From: Dromaius novaehollandiae | Lineage: Eukaryota; Chordata; Aves; Casuariiformes; Dromaiidae | DNA length: 64,000 nucleotides | Assembly: GCF_036370855.1 (NCBI RefSeq) | Contig: NW_026991398.1 | Coordinates: 1,550,001 to 1,614,000, forward strand | Reading direction: 5' to 3' | Shown: one piece after another, positions 1 to 11,439 of the stretch | Numbering within the stretch: the first letter of the stretch is position 1 | Layout: each line of letters starts with the position of its first letter | Notes under the pieces: generated by a model | Told to the model about the DNA's origin: nothing | The model's database searches: none | What the model saw: only the letters and a program-made list of their open reading frames with translations | Translations under genes and position numbers: made by a program

Positions 1-199
1 TATGCAATTAAGGTGTATCAAGAGCAATGAATTATGCATGTGCTGGGTGGTCATGTGGGTCCCCAGCCAACTGGATTAGACCTAAGCTAACCAGGGTTTC
101 AGGAGTCTCACCTAATCCCGCTGACAGCACTGCAAGGACACTTTGTCACTGCACAATGACTGACCATCCTGTTTTGATTCTGAGTGTGTGTGTAACAAG

Positions 200-429
200 C
201 AGGGCTGACTCCTCTGGAGCCCATGGACAGAGGACCCTGCTCCTTATGGCAGATTCAGAAAGCACAGACCAAAGCACAAGTAGAGGAGGTGAAGGAAGGT
301 TCTCCTAGTGAGGAGAAAGGACATGTGGGCAGTTGCTTAGAGAAACGGTGTGGGTTTTGTTCAAAGTCGGTCCTAACTTGTCAATATCTTCTCCTCCCTG
401 CACAGTCCCCCACAGCCCAGAGGAAGCAA
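200..429 (+). promoter_or_regulatory. 5' flank of OR gene 1: likely non-coding exon plus short intron
   Basis: This stretch matches the 5' flank of the second receptor (8768-9010, opposite strand) in order and content. Both hold a block around 'ctgctccttatggcag', then a possible donor region, a pyrimidine tract and an acceptor ending 'ctccctgcacag' just before the coding exon. Avian receptor genes commonly have a non-coding 5' exon spliced to a single coding exon, and this fits. The frame stays open from 223, but those upstream codons do not resemble any receptor N-terminus, so I treat them as untranslated. Confidence 0.5.
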
Positions 430-1365
430 ATGTTCAACAGCAGCTCCCTTAATGAGTTCCTCCTCCTGGGGTTTGCGGATACACGGGAGCTGCAGCTCTT
501 GCACTTCTCGCTCTTCCTGGGCATCTACCTGGCTGCCCTCCTGGGCAACGGCCTCATCATCACAGCCGTAGCCTGCGACCACCACCTCCACACCCCCATG
601 TACTTCTTCCTCTTCAACCTCTCCCTCCTCGACCTTGGCTCCATCTCCACCACTGTCCCCAAATCCATGGCCAATTCCCTGTGGGACACCAGGGCCATTT
701 CCTACTCAGGATGTGCTGCCCAGGTCTTTTTGTTTCTCTTCTTTATTTCAGCAGAATATTTCCTTCTCACAGTCATGGCGTATGACCGCTTTATTGCCAT
801 CTGCAGACCCCTGCACTACAGCATGCTCATGGGCAGCAGAGCTTGTGTCAGAATGGCAGCAGCTGCCTGGGGCACTGGTTTTCTCAATGCTCTCCTGCAC
901 ACTGCGAACACATTTTCAATACCACTCTGCCAAGGCAACACAGTGGACCAGTTCTTCTGTGAAGTGCCCCAGATCCTCAAGCTCTCCTGCTCAGACTCCT
1001 ACCTCAGGGAAGTGGGGCTTCTTGTGTTTAGTGTCTTTTTAGTCTTTGGGTGTTTCATTTGCATTGTGGTGTCCTACGTGCAGATCTTCACTGCTGTGCT
1101 GAGGATCCCCTCTGAGCAGGGCCGGCACAAAGCCTTTTCCATGTGCCTCCCACACCTGGCCGTGGTCTCCCTGTTCATCAGCACTGGCATGTTTGCCTAC
1201 CTGAAGCCCCCCTCCCTCTCCTGCCCAGCTCTGGATCTGGTGGTGGCTGTTCTGTACTCGGTGGTGCCTCCAGCAGTGAACCCCCTCATCTACAGCATGA
1301 GGAACAAGGAGCTCAAGGAGGCACTGAGGAAACTGATCCAATGGGTCCAATGTCAGCACCAATAA
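430..1365 (+). CDS. Olfactory receptor, OR14-like (gene 1), intact
   Basis: This is a single-exon seven-transmembrane odorant receptor of 311 residues. The start at 430 is chosen because it gives the standard N-terminus with an NSS glycosylation site at residues 3-5, and because the second receptor starts at the same place. Visible class A receptor motifs are PMYFF (56-60), MAYDRF at the end of TM3 (116-121), KAFSMCLPH before TM6, and NPLIYSMRNKEL in TM7. Wording such as 'ANTFSIPLC' and 'VDQFFCE' is typical of the OR14 expansion in birds. Such proteins signal through the olfactory G protein in sensory cilia; the ligand cannot be inferred. The gene is about 85% identical by eye to the copy at 7832-8767 and lies tail to tail with it. 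No frame damage was seen. Confidence 0.95.
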   Translation: MFNSSSLNEFLLLGFADTRELQLLHFSLFLGIYLAALLGNGLIITAVACDHHLHTPMYFFLFNLSLLDLGSISTTVPKSMANSLWDTRAISYSGCAAQVFLFLFFISAEYFLLTVMAYDRFIAICRPLHYSMLMGSRACVRMAAAAWGTGFLNALLHTANTFSIPLCQGNTVDQFFCEVPQILKLSCSDSYLREVGLLVFSVFLVFGCFICIVVSYVQIFTAVLRIPSEQGRHKAFSMCLPHLAVVSLFISTGMFAYLKPPSLSCPALDLVVAVLYSVVPPAVNPLIYSMRNKELKEALRKLIQWVQCQHQ

Positions 1366-2329
1366 CCATCCCATGTGCATCACCTCATCATTCCCAGGGT
1401 ATCTGTGGTCACGGCTATAGGTTGTTCATTTCTTTCTCTTTTCTATGTTATATTCATTTTAAAAGGAAAATACTTAGCTTCATCCTGCTTCTCCTCAAGA
1501 ATCTCTCATCTAAATCTGACCCAGAGAACCTGTTGAAGCAGGAAGCCAGGCTTCCCCCTTCATCAGCAGAGGTGGGGGAACCTCAGAGCCTCCTAGTCTG
1601 AGCTCCCTCAGATGCCCTCAGGGCAATGAGGAGAGTTTCCCTTTGCAGTGTCTCTTTCGGCACTGACACCCAGGGACCTCAAGGGGTCAGTCAGGCTTGT
1701 ATAAGTATAGACGGGATGAGACCATAGGTCCCGTGTCCTTTAGGAGAGCTCAGCTCCCCTGCCAGAGTCAGGGTGTGATCTCACACCCGTCTCCTGTGAG
1801 GGTGGCAGCTGGCTGTCACCATGGGCTGGTCCCTTCCCTCTCCAGTGCGCCAATGTTCACAGCAGAGCAGGAGGGGAGGGGAGGAGAGTCTGGATGCAGC
1901 CTGTGGGGACAGACCATTTTCCTCTCAGGACCGTCCCACCACTGCCACAGCAGGCATTTCCTTGCTGCAGCCTTTGCATGGGGGCTGCAGCTTTCTGGGA
2001 GACACATCCACCAACAGCAGCAGGACTTTCTCTTTTCAGGGCTTTCCTCCTCATTTCCACACTGTCCTGCTGTGCTCTCATGTGTGTATATGGCCTCAGT
2101 GCTCTTGTAACGTGCTTCCATGTGCATTTCTGTGAGCTCAGGCATCACCAGCCCCTGGGCACCCTTATGCCAGATCTGGATTGAAAATATGAAATATAAC
2201 ATTTATATGTTATATGAAAATATGAAAATAACATTTCCATGTGACCTGCCTGAAGTCCAGATTTTCTTCAGAAGATGGAGTCAAAAATATGCTCAAGGCA
2301 ATGCACCACCAAGGGATCCAGTCTTCTGC
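1366..2329. other. 3' flank of OR gene 1, no gene seen
   Basis: No coding exon, RNA gene or clear mobile element was recognised here. Short AT-rich runs (around 1440-1480 and 2180-2240) may belong to the receptor 3' UTR. Small open frames on both strands lack recognisable protein similarity. Confidence 0.5.
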
Positions 2330-3420
2330 TTGTGAACTCCATGGGAGCCAGGGGATGAGCTCAGAGTCCCCAGTAATCTGTTAGGGACTGAGGGTTGGAT
2401 TCAGGGCTCATCTCTCAGTGACCAGTGCCAGTGGAGATGGTGAATGGTGTCTGAATTACCTTCCCAGGGCTGTCTCACAGGTGACAGTGCTGATGACAGA
2501 TGCCCAACCTTCTGGAGGGGAATCTCCAGGAGATCCCCAGGAGAGCTCAGGGGATCTCCAGGGTCAGCGTGTACCTGGGGGAGGGCAGTGAGTGGGGCCT
2601 CACAAAGTGAAGGATGGTCCACAGTGGAGTGACCAGAAGGTAGAGCACTAAATCCAGGTATGCATGGGAAAACGAGGGCTCTGCAATCCCTGGAGAGGCA
2701 GTGGGGACCCAGGAGTCCCAGGGAAGGGGCACTGGAGAGTGATTCCTGCACCCTCAGTGAAACACCACAGGCTGGAGCTAGTGCCCACCCAAACACATCT
2801 CCTGCCATTACAAGTGCCCTGGGGTCACTCTGAGCACAGTCCATGAGCACAGAGCTGTGTCAGCAGTGTCAGTGGTGGTGATCCCTGCCCAGCTGGGTCT
2901 GCTTCCTGCCCCAAACAGCTCAGCCAGTGTGGAATAACCCCATAGCCTCACAGCCTGCTCGCCCTGCAGAGCAGCACCACCAGCCTGGGGCCCTGCAGGG
3001 AGCACAGGGCAGGGGTGCAGGAACAGCCAGGCCAGCACGGACACAGTGACCTGGGGAAAGGCTCTCTGGGGAGCAGGGATGTCCCAGGAGAAAAGCAGGG
3101 CAGCATTCAGAGATAGGAAACGAGAAGGAGAAGCAGGTTTCCCTGTGCACCAGCTCGGGACAGGCAGCTCTGTCCCTGGGGCAGCAGGAGCTGCTGGAGG
3201 GGCTGCAGGGCCAGGGCTCTGGTGCTGTGCTGGGCAGCGGGGTGGGCATGGAGGGGCTGCAGGCAGAGAGGGAGGGGGATCTGCTGGGCACAAGAGCAGG
3301 GGAGACAAAGAGTGACTGGACTCATTGCGGGGCCTCATCCCCTTGCCAGGGAGCTGCTCCCCTTGTCCTTGGGCTGTGCCTGAACTACACTGTGGACATG
3401 TCTGTGCCCGGCCCTGCACC
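2330..3420 (-). repeat. OR 3'-flank module, copy A (inverted)
   Basis: Read on the minus strand, this stretch matches 6760-7556 on the plus strand. Shared landmarks are the 'gagatcccc' block near 2530, the segment around 2655-2745 (matching 7140-7260) and the block near 3040-3070 containing 'ctctggggagcagggatgtc', which matches about 6820-6850. It lies downstream of OR gene 1 just as copy C lies downstream of OR gene 2. The simplest reading is that gene and flank were duplicated together in inverted orientation. The match is by eye and patchy, so the limits are approximate. Confidence 0.6.
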
Positions 3421-5529
3421 TCTTGGGTCCTGACCTGACCCTGTGCCCATCCTGCTGACCCAACTCCCCATCTCTGCCTCAGACCTGTGTCTGACTATGG
3501 TCAGGAAAGCCTTGGCAAGGGAAGCTGGGACCCAAGCAGATCCCAGAGAAGGTTGTAAGTAAAAACGTCAGCCATGTAGGCACAGCAGCAGCTCTTGCCT
3601 GACAGCCCATTTAAAGGAGCAAGGAGTGCTTTGGATTTGGACCCCCCCCTACCCAGGTGACACTGCACACGGAGTCTTAGCTAGATGAAAAAGTGAGAGC
3701 AGTCACTTGGGGTGTGCTTTTTAATGTGTAGTTATGAAAGCAGGTGTTTCTGTATCACAGCTTGAGTGTTTAAGCACCACTTGTGAATGGGTTCCTGCTA
3801 CAGAGCACTGGAGTGCTGGGAGCAGCAAGAGCTGGGCTGCTGCGTGTGGGAAGGGGAGCTGGGAGCCGAGGGTGCCGGCAAGGCAGGCAGGGCAGTGACC
3901 CACCAACGAGAGGTGCCGTCCCGCTGTGACTGGACAAGAGGAGCGGAGCAGGTTTGGGGATGGCAACCGGGATCAGGTGCAGTTCAGAGATCACAGACAA
4001 GACCGTAGGGCTCTAAGCAGCCCTGCTGTGCGTGGGAGGTTGGACTGGAGACCTCCGGGGGTCTGATCCCACCAAAACTCCTCTGCAACTCCATGAATGG
4101 AAAGACCCCGGGCACAGAGACAGGCTCTGCCTTTCCCATGGGCTGCGTTGCCAGCAGGCGAGGGGCAGAGCCCTTGGCCAGCCCCACGCTCCCTCGTCCT
4201 CCTCTGCCTCTGAGCGGGACAGGGCCTGTGTCCAGGAGAGGGACCCGCTCATGGCCCACCACAGGCTGCTCCCTGCAAAGGCTGAAATCCCAACATTCCC
4301 AGCACGGAGCTCATGTTGAAGCAGCATCTGGAGCCCAGCCGGCCTCAGCAGCCTCGGGCCTACATGGTCCAGCTGTGGGGCCCTGAGCAGGGCTGCTCAC
4401 CCTGCCCCACTGCCACCCATGGTCCCCATCCCCCTATGCCTTTCCCACCCCCGGCCTCCACAGTTGCATGAGCCTGGGTCTGCCCACTTGCCTTCACCAC
4501 TGTCATGGCTGCACTGGAAGACCATGAGAATCCCATGCTCCCACCCTTGAGCTGGCATCCACCCCAAACCTGGAGCCTGGCCGGCCTGAAAGGCACCACC
4601 CATCCAGTGCCCTGGCCGTGCAGCCGAGGGCAGGGGTCTTCATCCCAATTTCCCTGCTCCTCCCCTGCTCCCGGCACTGCTGCCGCTCTGCCCATGTCAA
4701 ACCCTCCTGCTGCCAGACTGCTCCAGGCCCAAGGCAGCTCCAGCTCCCTCCAGGGCTGTGCTGGAGCCTTTCAGGAGCAGGCTGAGGTGGGGCTGGCACT
4801 GCCAGGGTGGGTCGGGAGAGGGCAGCTCCCCTCTGCCATGCTGGGGCTGGGGCTGGGGCTGGGGCTGGGCACAGCGTTTCCCTGGGGAGCTCCCTGAGGA
4901 GCCACTCCGGGGGATCCTCCACCTCTGTCCTGGCAGCACCAGCGCTCAGGGTGCTGGGGTGGAAGTGCACAGAGGGTGGAAGGGGCATGGGCTGCCCTGG
5001 AGGAGCATCAAGACGATGTCCGTGCATGCAGGGATGGAGTGAGGAAAGCTAGAGCTCGGCTGGAGGTGGCCCCAGAGACCTCAGACGTGGAAAGGGCTGG
5101 GGTATTGTTAAATGACTCTTAAATGATCCCCTGGAGTCTGAGGGGTCTCAGCACCCAGCCCCTGCCCAAGCTGAGCTGTGCCCCACATGGAGGTCAGCAG
5201 ACAGCTATGCTTCAGCATCTGCTGGGTTCTGGTACAGAAGAGAGCCCATGCAAGGCTGGCCTTTTCCCCTCTATCGTGATACAGGGACCTGCAGCAGGAT
5301 GGAGCTGGCCATGGACCGCCCCAGCCCCTCTGAAGGGCACAGCAGCTGCTGGGGGGCAGAGGGGGGTGTCAGCCTCCCCATCAGCTCCCAGGCTGGGGAC
5401 CAGCAATGGCACAAGGAAATGGAGGCCAGGCACTCCATGTCTCCACTGCTCTCATGAGCAGAGATCCTTAACCCTGGCTGCCTGCAGCCCCTCTGGGCAG
5501 CCCCTCTCCCCAGCACAGCACTCACAAAT
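3421..5529. other. Intergenic stretch with a short CR1-like tail and a GGGGCT run
   Basis: No gene was recognised. Around 4005-4072 the text 'ggttggactggagacctcc' resembles the 3' tail of CR1 LINEs. At about 4840-4871 a hexanucleotide GGGGCT is repeated five times. The rest is GC-rich single-copy-looking DNA in which the long open frames on both strands are composition artefacts. Confidence 0.4.
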
Positions 5530-5768
5530 TCCCCCTGGAGATCCCCTCTGCTTTCCGAGTGGCTCCATTCTCCCTGCCAGAACTATAGGCATCTCTCACC
5601 AGCCCTCTAATAGGTGACACAGTCCCCAGCAGAGACCTCTTGACCACTCACTGTCCTCAGGGCCACTGGGCCCCCACAAGGGAGGGCTGAATCCAGCCCA
5701 CGTTCCCTAACACATCACCCCATGAGCTCATGCTCCTTAGCCCATGGAAACCCAGGCACAGCAACAAG
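5530..5768 (+). repeat. OR 3'-flank module, copy B (no receptor attached)
   Basis: This is a direct copy of 7312-7556. Both contain 'ctggagatcccctctgc' or close variants, 'ctctcacc.gccctctaat', 'acagtccccagcaga', and the end 'cccaggcacagcaac'. It also matches copy A in inverted orientation. Unlike copies A and C, no receptor coding exon lies on its expected side, so it may mark a lost or translocated receptor gene. Confidence 0.65.
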
Positions 5769-6759
5769 GTAGTAGAAGGATGGAGTGGATGACAGAAGCA
5801 ACAGTGACTCTTCTCTCATAGACGACTTCTAAGTGGGGATCCCATTTGTGGGAAGTAGTAAGTTGGCTAAATAAGCGACAAACTCCCATGGGAAGTCCCA
5901 TAGATGGGGGTTGTGTCAGTAGCTGCATGAATTCCTGTTAAAACTGAAAGAAAACCCAATTAAAGTCCTGGAGATGAGGCTGTGATTAAACATCCAACTC
6001 AGAGATCAGTATGGGTGACGGTGCTCTTTTACCATGGAAAAGGAGTACGGGATGCTGTAGACTCTGAAGGGAGTAAGTTAACCATAAGTGAGGCTTGGAT
6101 TATGTCCAAGACCTAGGTGTCTTCTCTTGCAGGGAAGTGTGGTGTTACCTGCTAACCGTGGGGACACTGATAACTGGAAAAAACACCTGTAATGTGTCTC
6201 TAACAGGTTCTGCCTTTTCACGTTGCCCATGGGACAACTTTGTTATGGAAGATCAGTCACAACCCATCTTTAAAACTATAGTTACAAGAGAAATACCATC
6301 TGTAATAGCATGAGGTCAAGGACTGATAGCCATAATGTTACACTGACCCTAAGATCTAACGTTAGTCTAAATGTAGCTGTATGTAATAACACACGGGATG
6401 GGAAGCTGCACCTGGTTATGACAATAGAGTGAGATGGGTACTACAGACACGGAAGGCGACAAAAGCCGTTGTAATGTGACCTATGTTTTTGACCAAATCA
6501 CCACGCAGACTTACTGGTGAACTTCTCATATGACTGAACAAACGATGGCTTTGTTTGGATCCATTTAATACATCAGTAACACTTGGAGTAACCTTCCATC
6601 AACTTGACAGCATTCCCAGACAGAACACCAAGGTTACTCAACACTTGTTGGAAACTGGAGAACTCTTAGAGGAAAGGGAAGGAACGATGATATATGATAC
6701 AATGAATAGATTCAGTTAGTAGACGTGTCCAGCGACAGAGCAGCCTGCCCTGAGCTGAC
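5769..6759. other. Unassigned AT-richer segment between the inverted arms
   Basis: This segment differs in composition from its GC-rich surroundings and has no match in either arm of the inverted duplication. Translations contain scattered N-x-S/T motifs and cysteines (for example near 6190-6240 and 6330-6400) broken by stops. They look vaguely like a glycoprotein fossil, but I cannot name a family. No gene is called. Confidence 0.3.
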
Positions 6760-7556
6760 ACACATAGAAGCAGGTTTTCATTAATTCCTCCCTGCAAGCC
6801 CACAGTTGTTCCTTTGCTCTTCTCAGGAGATGTCCTCCAGAGAGCCTTTCCTCAGATCAGTGTGTCTGTGCTGGCCTCACCGGCCATTCCTGCACCCCTC
6901 TGCTGTGCTTCCCAGGCTGGCTGTGCTGCTCTGCAGAGTGAGCAGCTGTGGGGCCCCGGGGTGACTCCACACTGGCCGTACTGGTCAGGGTGGACCTGGC
7001 TGGCCCAGCATCACTGCACCTGACAAGCCCCTCCCCAGGTGTCTGTGGCTCTGGAGGATGCTCAGAGCAATCACAAGGCATTTCAAATGGCTCAGGATGG
7101 GGTCAGGTGTGTCCCGAGATGCAGCCATGGGTTTTCATTGTAGGTGACATGAACCACTCCTGAGGCTGCCTTCCCTGTGCCGGATGAGTCCCCACTGCCT
7201 CTCCTGAGACTGCAGAGCCCTGATTTGGTGCGTTCCTTGGTTTGGCCCTTTACCTTTGGGTGACTCCACTTGGTTTTGGGAGTCTCTACTCACTGCCCAT
7301 CCCAGGCACATGCTGTCCCTGGAGATCCCCTGTGCTCTTCTGGTGACTCCCTACTCCCTTGCAGAAGGATGGGCATCTCTCACCGGCCCTCTAATATATG
7401 GGACAGTCCCCAGCAGATACCGCTTGACCACTCACCCTCCCCCCGGGGTACAAGGCACCCACAAGTGAGAGCTGAATCCAGCCCTCATTCCCTCACACAT
7501 CACCCTATGAGCACATTCTCCTTAGCCCATGGGAAACCCAGGCACAGCAACAGGGC
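6760..7556 (+). repeat. OR 3'-flank module, copy C
   Basis: This is the downstream flank of OR gene 2 (which is on the minus strand). It matches copy A in inverted orientation and, over 7312-7556, copy B in direct orientation. It is non-coding as far as can be seen. Confidence 0.6.
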
Positions 7557-7831
7557 CTTTTCAGGTGCAATTCCCTGAGTGCATTCCTGGCTCCTGCTTT
7601 GGAAGAAGAGGCCAACCTTCAGGCAGTGTACTGATGAAATCCCCTTTTATGACAGAGATGCTGCAAGGGAGGCCAGCTCTGACACAGTGGTCGGCAGATT
7701 TACAGAAAGCCTCTGAATCAGACAGTTTCTGCCTCTGGGGAAGAGAGATGAATTCAGACATTTTTGTACAGACACGCTTATCACAGGTAGAATGCCCAAA
7801 CCACAATCACTTGTGAGGAGAGATGGGCAGG

Positions 7832-8767
7832 TTATTGCTGCTGAAACAGTACCAATTGAACCAGTTTCTTCAGTGCCTCCTTGAGCTCCTTGTTCCTCAT
7901 GCTGTAGATGAGGGGGTTCACTGCTGGAGGCACCACCGAGTACAGAACAGCCACCACCAGATCCAGAGCTGGGGAGGAGAGGGAGGGGGGCTTCAGGTAG
8001 GCAAAGATGCCAGTGCTGAGAAACAGGGAGACCACGGCCAGGTGCGGGAGGCACATGGAAAAGGCTTTGTGCCGGCCCTGCTCAGAGGGGATCCTCAGCA
8101 CAGCAGTGAAGATCTGCACGTAGGACAGCACAATGAAAATGAAACACCCAAAGCCTAAACAGGCACTAACCACAAGAAGCCTGACTTCCCTGAGGTAGCA
8201 GTCTGCACAGGAGAGCTTGAGGATCTGGGGAATCTCACAGAAGAACTGGTCCACTGTGTTGCCTTGGCAGAGTGGTATTGAAAATGTGTTCGCAGTGTGC
8301 AGGAGAGCATTGAGAAAACCACTGGCCCAGGCAGCTGCTGCCATTTGGACACAAGATCTGCTGTCCAGGAGGATCCCATAGTGCAGGGGTTTGCAAATGG
8401 CAACGAAGCGGTCGTAGGCCATGACTGTGAGGAGAGAATACTCTGTTGGAAACAAGAAAAAGAAGAAAAAGACCTGGGCAGCACATCCCAAGTAGGAAAT
8501 GGCCCTGGTGTCCCACAGGGAATTGGCCATGGATTTGGGGACAGTGGTGGAGACAGAGCCAAGGTCGAGGAGGGAGAGGTTGAGGAGGAAGAAGTACATG
8601 GGGGTGTGGAGGTGGTGGTTGCAGGCAATGGCTGTGATGATGAGGCTGTTGCCCAGGAGGGCAGCCAGGTAGATGCCCAGGAAGAGCGAGAAGTGCAAGA
8701 GCTGCAGCTCCCGTGTGTCCACAAATGCCAGGAGGAGGAACTCATTGAAGGAGCTGCTGTTGGCCAT
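7832..8767 (-). CDS. Olfactory receptor, OR14-like (gene 2), intact
   Basis: This is a 311-residue odorant receptor encoded in one exon on the minus strand, with the same length and layout as the gene at 430-1365. It starts MANSSSFNEF, with an N-linked glycosylation site at 3-5. It carries MAYDRFVAIC after TM3, KAFSMCLPH before TM6 and NPLIYSMRNKEL in TM7. About 46 of 311 residues differ from gene 1. Differences cluster in TM3, the second intracellular loop and TM5; the stretch from the third intracellular loop to the C-terminus is nearly unchanged. The frame is clean. The gene is the opposite arm of the tail-to-tail inverted pair and is probably a functional bird-type OR14 receptor of unknown ligand. 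Confidence 0.95.
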   Translation of the reverse strand: MANSSSFNEFLLLAFVDTRELQLLHFSLFLGIYLAALLGNSLIITAIACNHHLHTPMYFFLLNLSLLDLGSVSTTVPKSMANSLWDTRAISYLGCAAQVFFFFFLFPTEYSLLTVMAYDRFVAICKPLHYGILLDSRSCVQMAAAAWASGFLNALLHTANTFSIPLCQGNTVDQFFCEIPQILKLSCADCYLREVRLLVVSACLGFGCFIFIVLSYVQIFTAVLRIPSEQGRHKAFSMCLPHLAVVSLFLSTGIFAYLKPPSLSSPALDLVVAVLYSVVPPAVNPLIYSMRNKELKEALKKLVQLVLFQQQ

Positions 8768-9010
8768 GTGGTCCCACTGGGCTTTGGGGATTGTCTAAGG
8801 AGGAAAAGACATTGGCAAGTTAGGGGAGACCTTCCAAGGAAAAAGAAAAAAAAAATCTAATTGAAAATACTACTTTGCCTCTCTCTTTTTTGGGAGGATC
8901 TCTGGGCAGGTACCTTGCTTGAGCTCTGGTTTGTGCTGGCTGATTGTGCTGTAAGGAGCAGAAGCCTCTGTCTGTGGGCTGCAGGGAGTCAGTCCTGATG
9001 TACAGTAGTG
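8768..9010 (-). promoter_or_regulatory. 5' flank of OR gene 2: likely non-coding exon plus short intron
   Basis: Read on the minus strand this matches 200-429. There is a block with 'ctgctccttacagcac', then 'caagcaaggtacctg', which holds a good splice donor (AAG/GTACCT), a pyrimidine-rich tract, and an acceptor 'ttttcctccttag' about 26 bases before the ATG. The intron would be about 120 bases. The donor is clearer here than in gene 1. Confidence 0.5.
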
Positions 9011-11439
9011 GGAACATGGGAATGCAGGTAAACAGCTCTGACTCTCATAATTTCTGTCAAAAAAAAATCTATTTGTCATGTGGAATAGCTTTTCAATGTC
9101 TTCACTACCTGCTCTAAAGAATGAGGAACAGAGTTTTAGGGATTTTTTAAATGGGGTTTATTTTCTTTTAGATGCCCCTGTTACCCCTGAGGAGTGTTCC
9201 TCAAAGGTAGAAGTTCTCAGCATTTCTACTATGAGTCTTTAAAAACAAAAAGATTCACTGCCACTTGGTGCAGAGCGAGGACAGCTTGTCTGTCTATTAG
9301 TCTTGTTCCCAGCTGTCCTGTGCTCCCACCTCTTTGAGCTGGGGGATGATCACACTCATATGTTGCCCTAAAAAGAAACTAGCCACATCTGAGAGCAGAT
9401 GAGTCCAGTTTCAAAGAGCAGATCTCCAACCTTCTCTGCCTTTCTCAGGGCACCAGAGGGAGGTCTCCACACTCCCCTTCTAGCCAAGGACACACAAGGC
9501 TCTTTTCAGATGCCCATATACAGCCTCCCACCACAATCTCCATGCTCTCAGCATCTCTGCACCCTCCTCTTTTCTCTCTCAGATATCACAGAGATGCTGT
9601 GAGACAGCTGTGCCTTTCCAGAGGGCAGCTTGCAGCCTGGCAGGATCCAACAGGGAAACAGTCAAAGGACCATTAGGACTGACGATGGGCTCTCCTTAAG
9701 GGACAGTCAGCTCAATGCCCAACCCCACAGACTGCATTTCCTGGAGCTGCACAGGCTAGAAAGGGGCTGCGGACACTCTGCTCCAGTGCAGACCCCTCTC
9801 TTGCACAACTCGCAGGGCAGGTGTCTCAACTGCAGCTGAAAAACCCCAACCCCAGGGAGCCCGAGAGAAGAACAGGAGCAGCATGGAGAGGAGGGGAAAC
9901 AAGGAACAACACCATGATCCTGCTGCCAAGGGAGGCAAGGAGAGAGACAGACAGGCACTCGGGAAAGCCTTCACCTTACCCAGCTGGGCATGCTGCCTCC
10001 CAGACGGTGACATCACAGGGCAGTCACTCTCAGTCCCTTTGTTGGGCAGCAGTAAACTTGCCCGTGGTAGGAGAGAAGCCCCTCTCCTCTGCCAGAGGTC
10101 TGGCTGCAGAGGAGGCGGCTCATGCCCTGCACCCCATGGCTGTCACGGCAGAGGCTCTGCTGGGTGGGAGAGGAGACATGGGAGGCTTGCTCGGAAGAAG
10201 CCGTCTGCATTGCAGGGACTGACCAAGACTTGCTCAAATCCATCCTGCCATAACGATTGTTACCAGTTCCCTCTCCTTCCCTGACCATCTCTGCTGCCTG
10301 GCACTGTCCTTGCTGGCAACTCTTTCTCTGTCCCAACATCTTTTCCCTGCCAGTGCTCCCAGACCCCTTCCCACCCTCTGTGTGCTCAGTTCTGCCCTAC
10401 AGAAACTGCCCAGGACAGGGCACTGGGCACAGGTATCTCTGTTCTCACAGGTCCTAAGGAGCAGGTCAGAAAAGCTCTTAAAAGGCAATAAAGGTGCTGC
10501 CGGTGCTGTCTGTCAGCTGAGGTGGGGTTGAAGGGGTTTGCTGGAGTTTCTCACAGACCTATTGATGTCTGAGAGTGAAGGTTTGGGAGTCCATGTTCCT
10601 TGCCAAACCAGAAGGCTCTTTCCTTTTTTCTCCTTGCCAAAATTAGGATATATTTTTTCTAGTTTTAGTAGTACTAACGAGCTTTTACTAAAAGGAAAGC
10701 TCCTTCCCTTTCAATTAGCCTTTTTTTGACCTTCCTCTAAAAAGACCCTTTGGACATAACCTGTGCATGAGCTCGCACTGCTGGCACCTCTGATCCATGC
10801 AGCACCTTCTCAACAGGAGAATGAACCTGTCCTGCCACAGGTCACTGAATTCATGTATGAACCTGTCAGTTATAGGATGGACTGGGTTCAGAAAATCCCT
10901 CCAGGAACCTCAGTAGCATTGCCCTGAAGCCAGACGCTTACCGTGTCAGGGGCTGTGAAGATTTCTCTCACAAGAAGCCCTCCTCTGTCCTCCCACTCCA
11001 CACTGCCTTCCACTTCTCGCTGCCTTCTCTCATCTCATGTCAGCAGCAGCAGGCAGTGCCCGCAGCCCTGCTGCTCTTGGCAGAGGAGCTGCTCCTGCAC
11101 ACAGCTGTGTCTGGGCAGTGCTGTGTCCATGAGCTCCCTCCATCCCAGGAGCCTGGCCCCACTCAGGAGCAGAGGCCCGGCTGATGTCCTCAATTTCTCT
11201 GTCCCTTGTGCTCCCTCCTCCTGGGAAATGTTCACTCAGGTAGACTAAAATAATCACTTATTCTCCTTTGGTAAAGAGTGGAGAAAGACAGATTCCAACA
11301 TTGCAGTTTATTTCATCAGAGGATGACTATCTGTGATAGGTGGAAATGTCCCACTCTCGAAGGCCCTATTCCTGTCTCTTAACTAGGCAGGACACCTAGA
11401 AAAGGGACAAGAAGGGAGCTCATGGACACGTGGTTCAGG
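9011..11439. other. Intergenic DNA, nothing identified
   Basis: I see no exon with protein similarity, no RNA gene and no diagnostic mobile-element motif. The stretch alternates GC-rich and AT-rich segments and contains only short open frames without recognisable domains. Confidence 0.4.

Noticed and set aside
223-429. 69-codon N-terminal extension in frame with OR gene 1
   Set aside because: The extra codons do not resemble a receptor, contain the intron-like 3' splice site, and have no counterpart in gene 2, which starts at the position matching 430.
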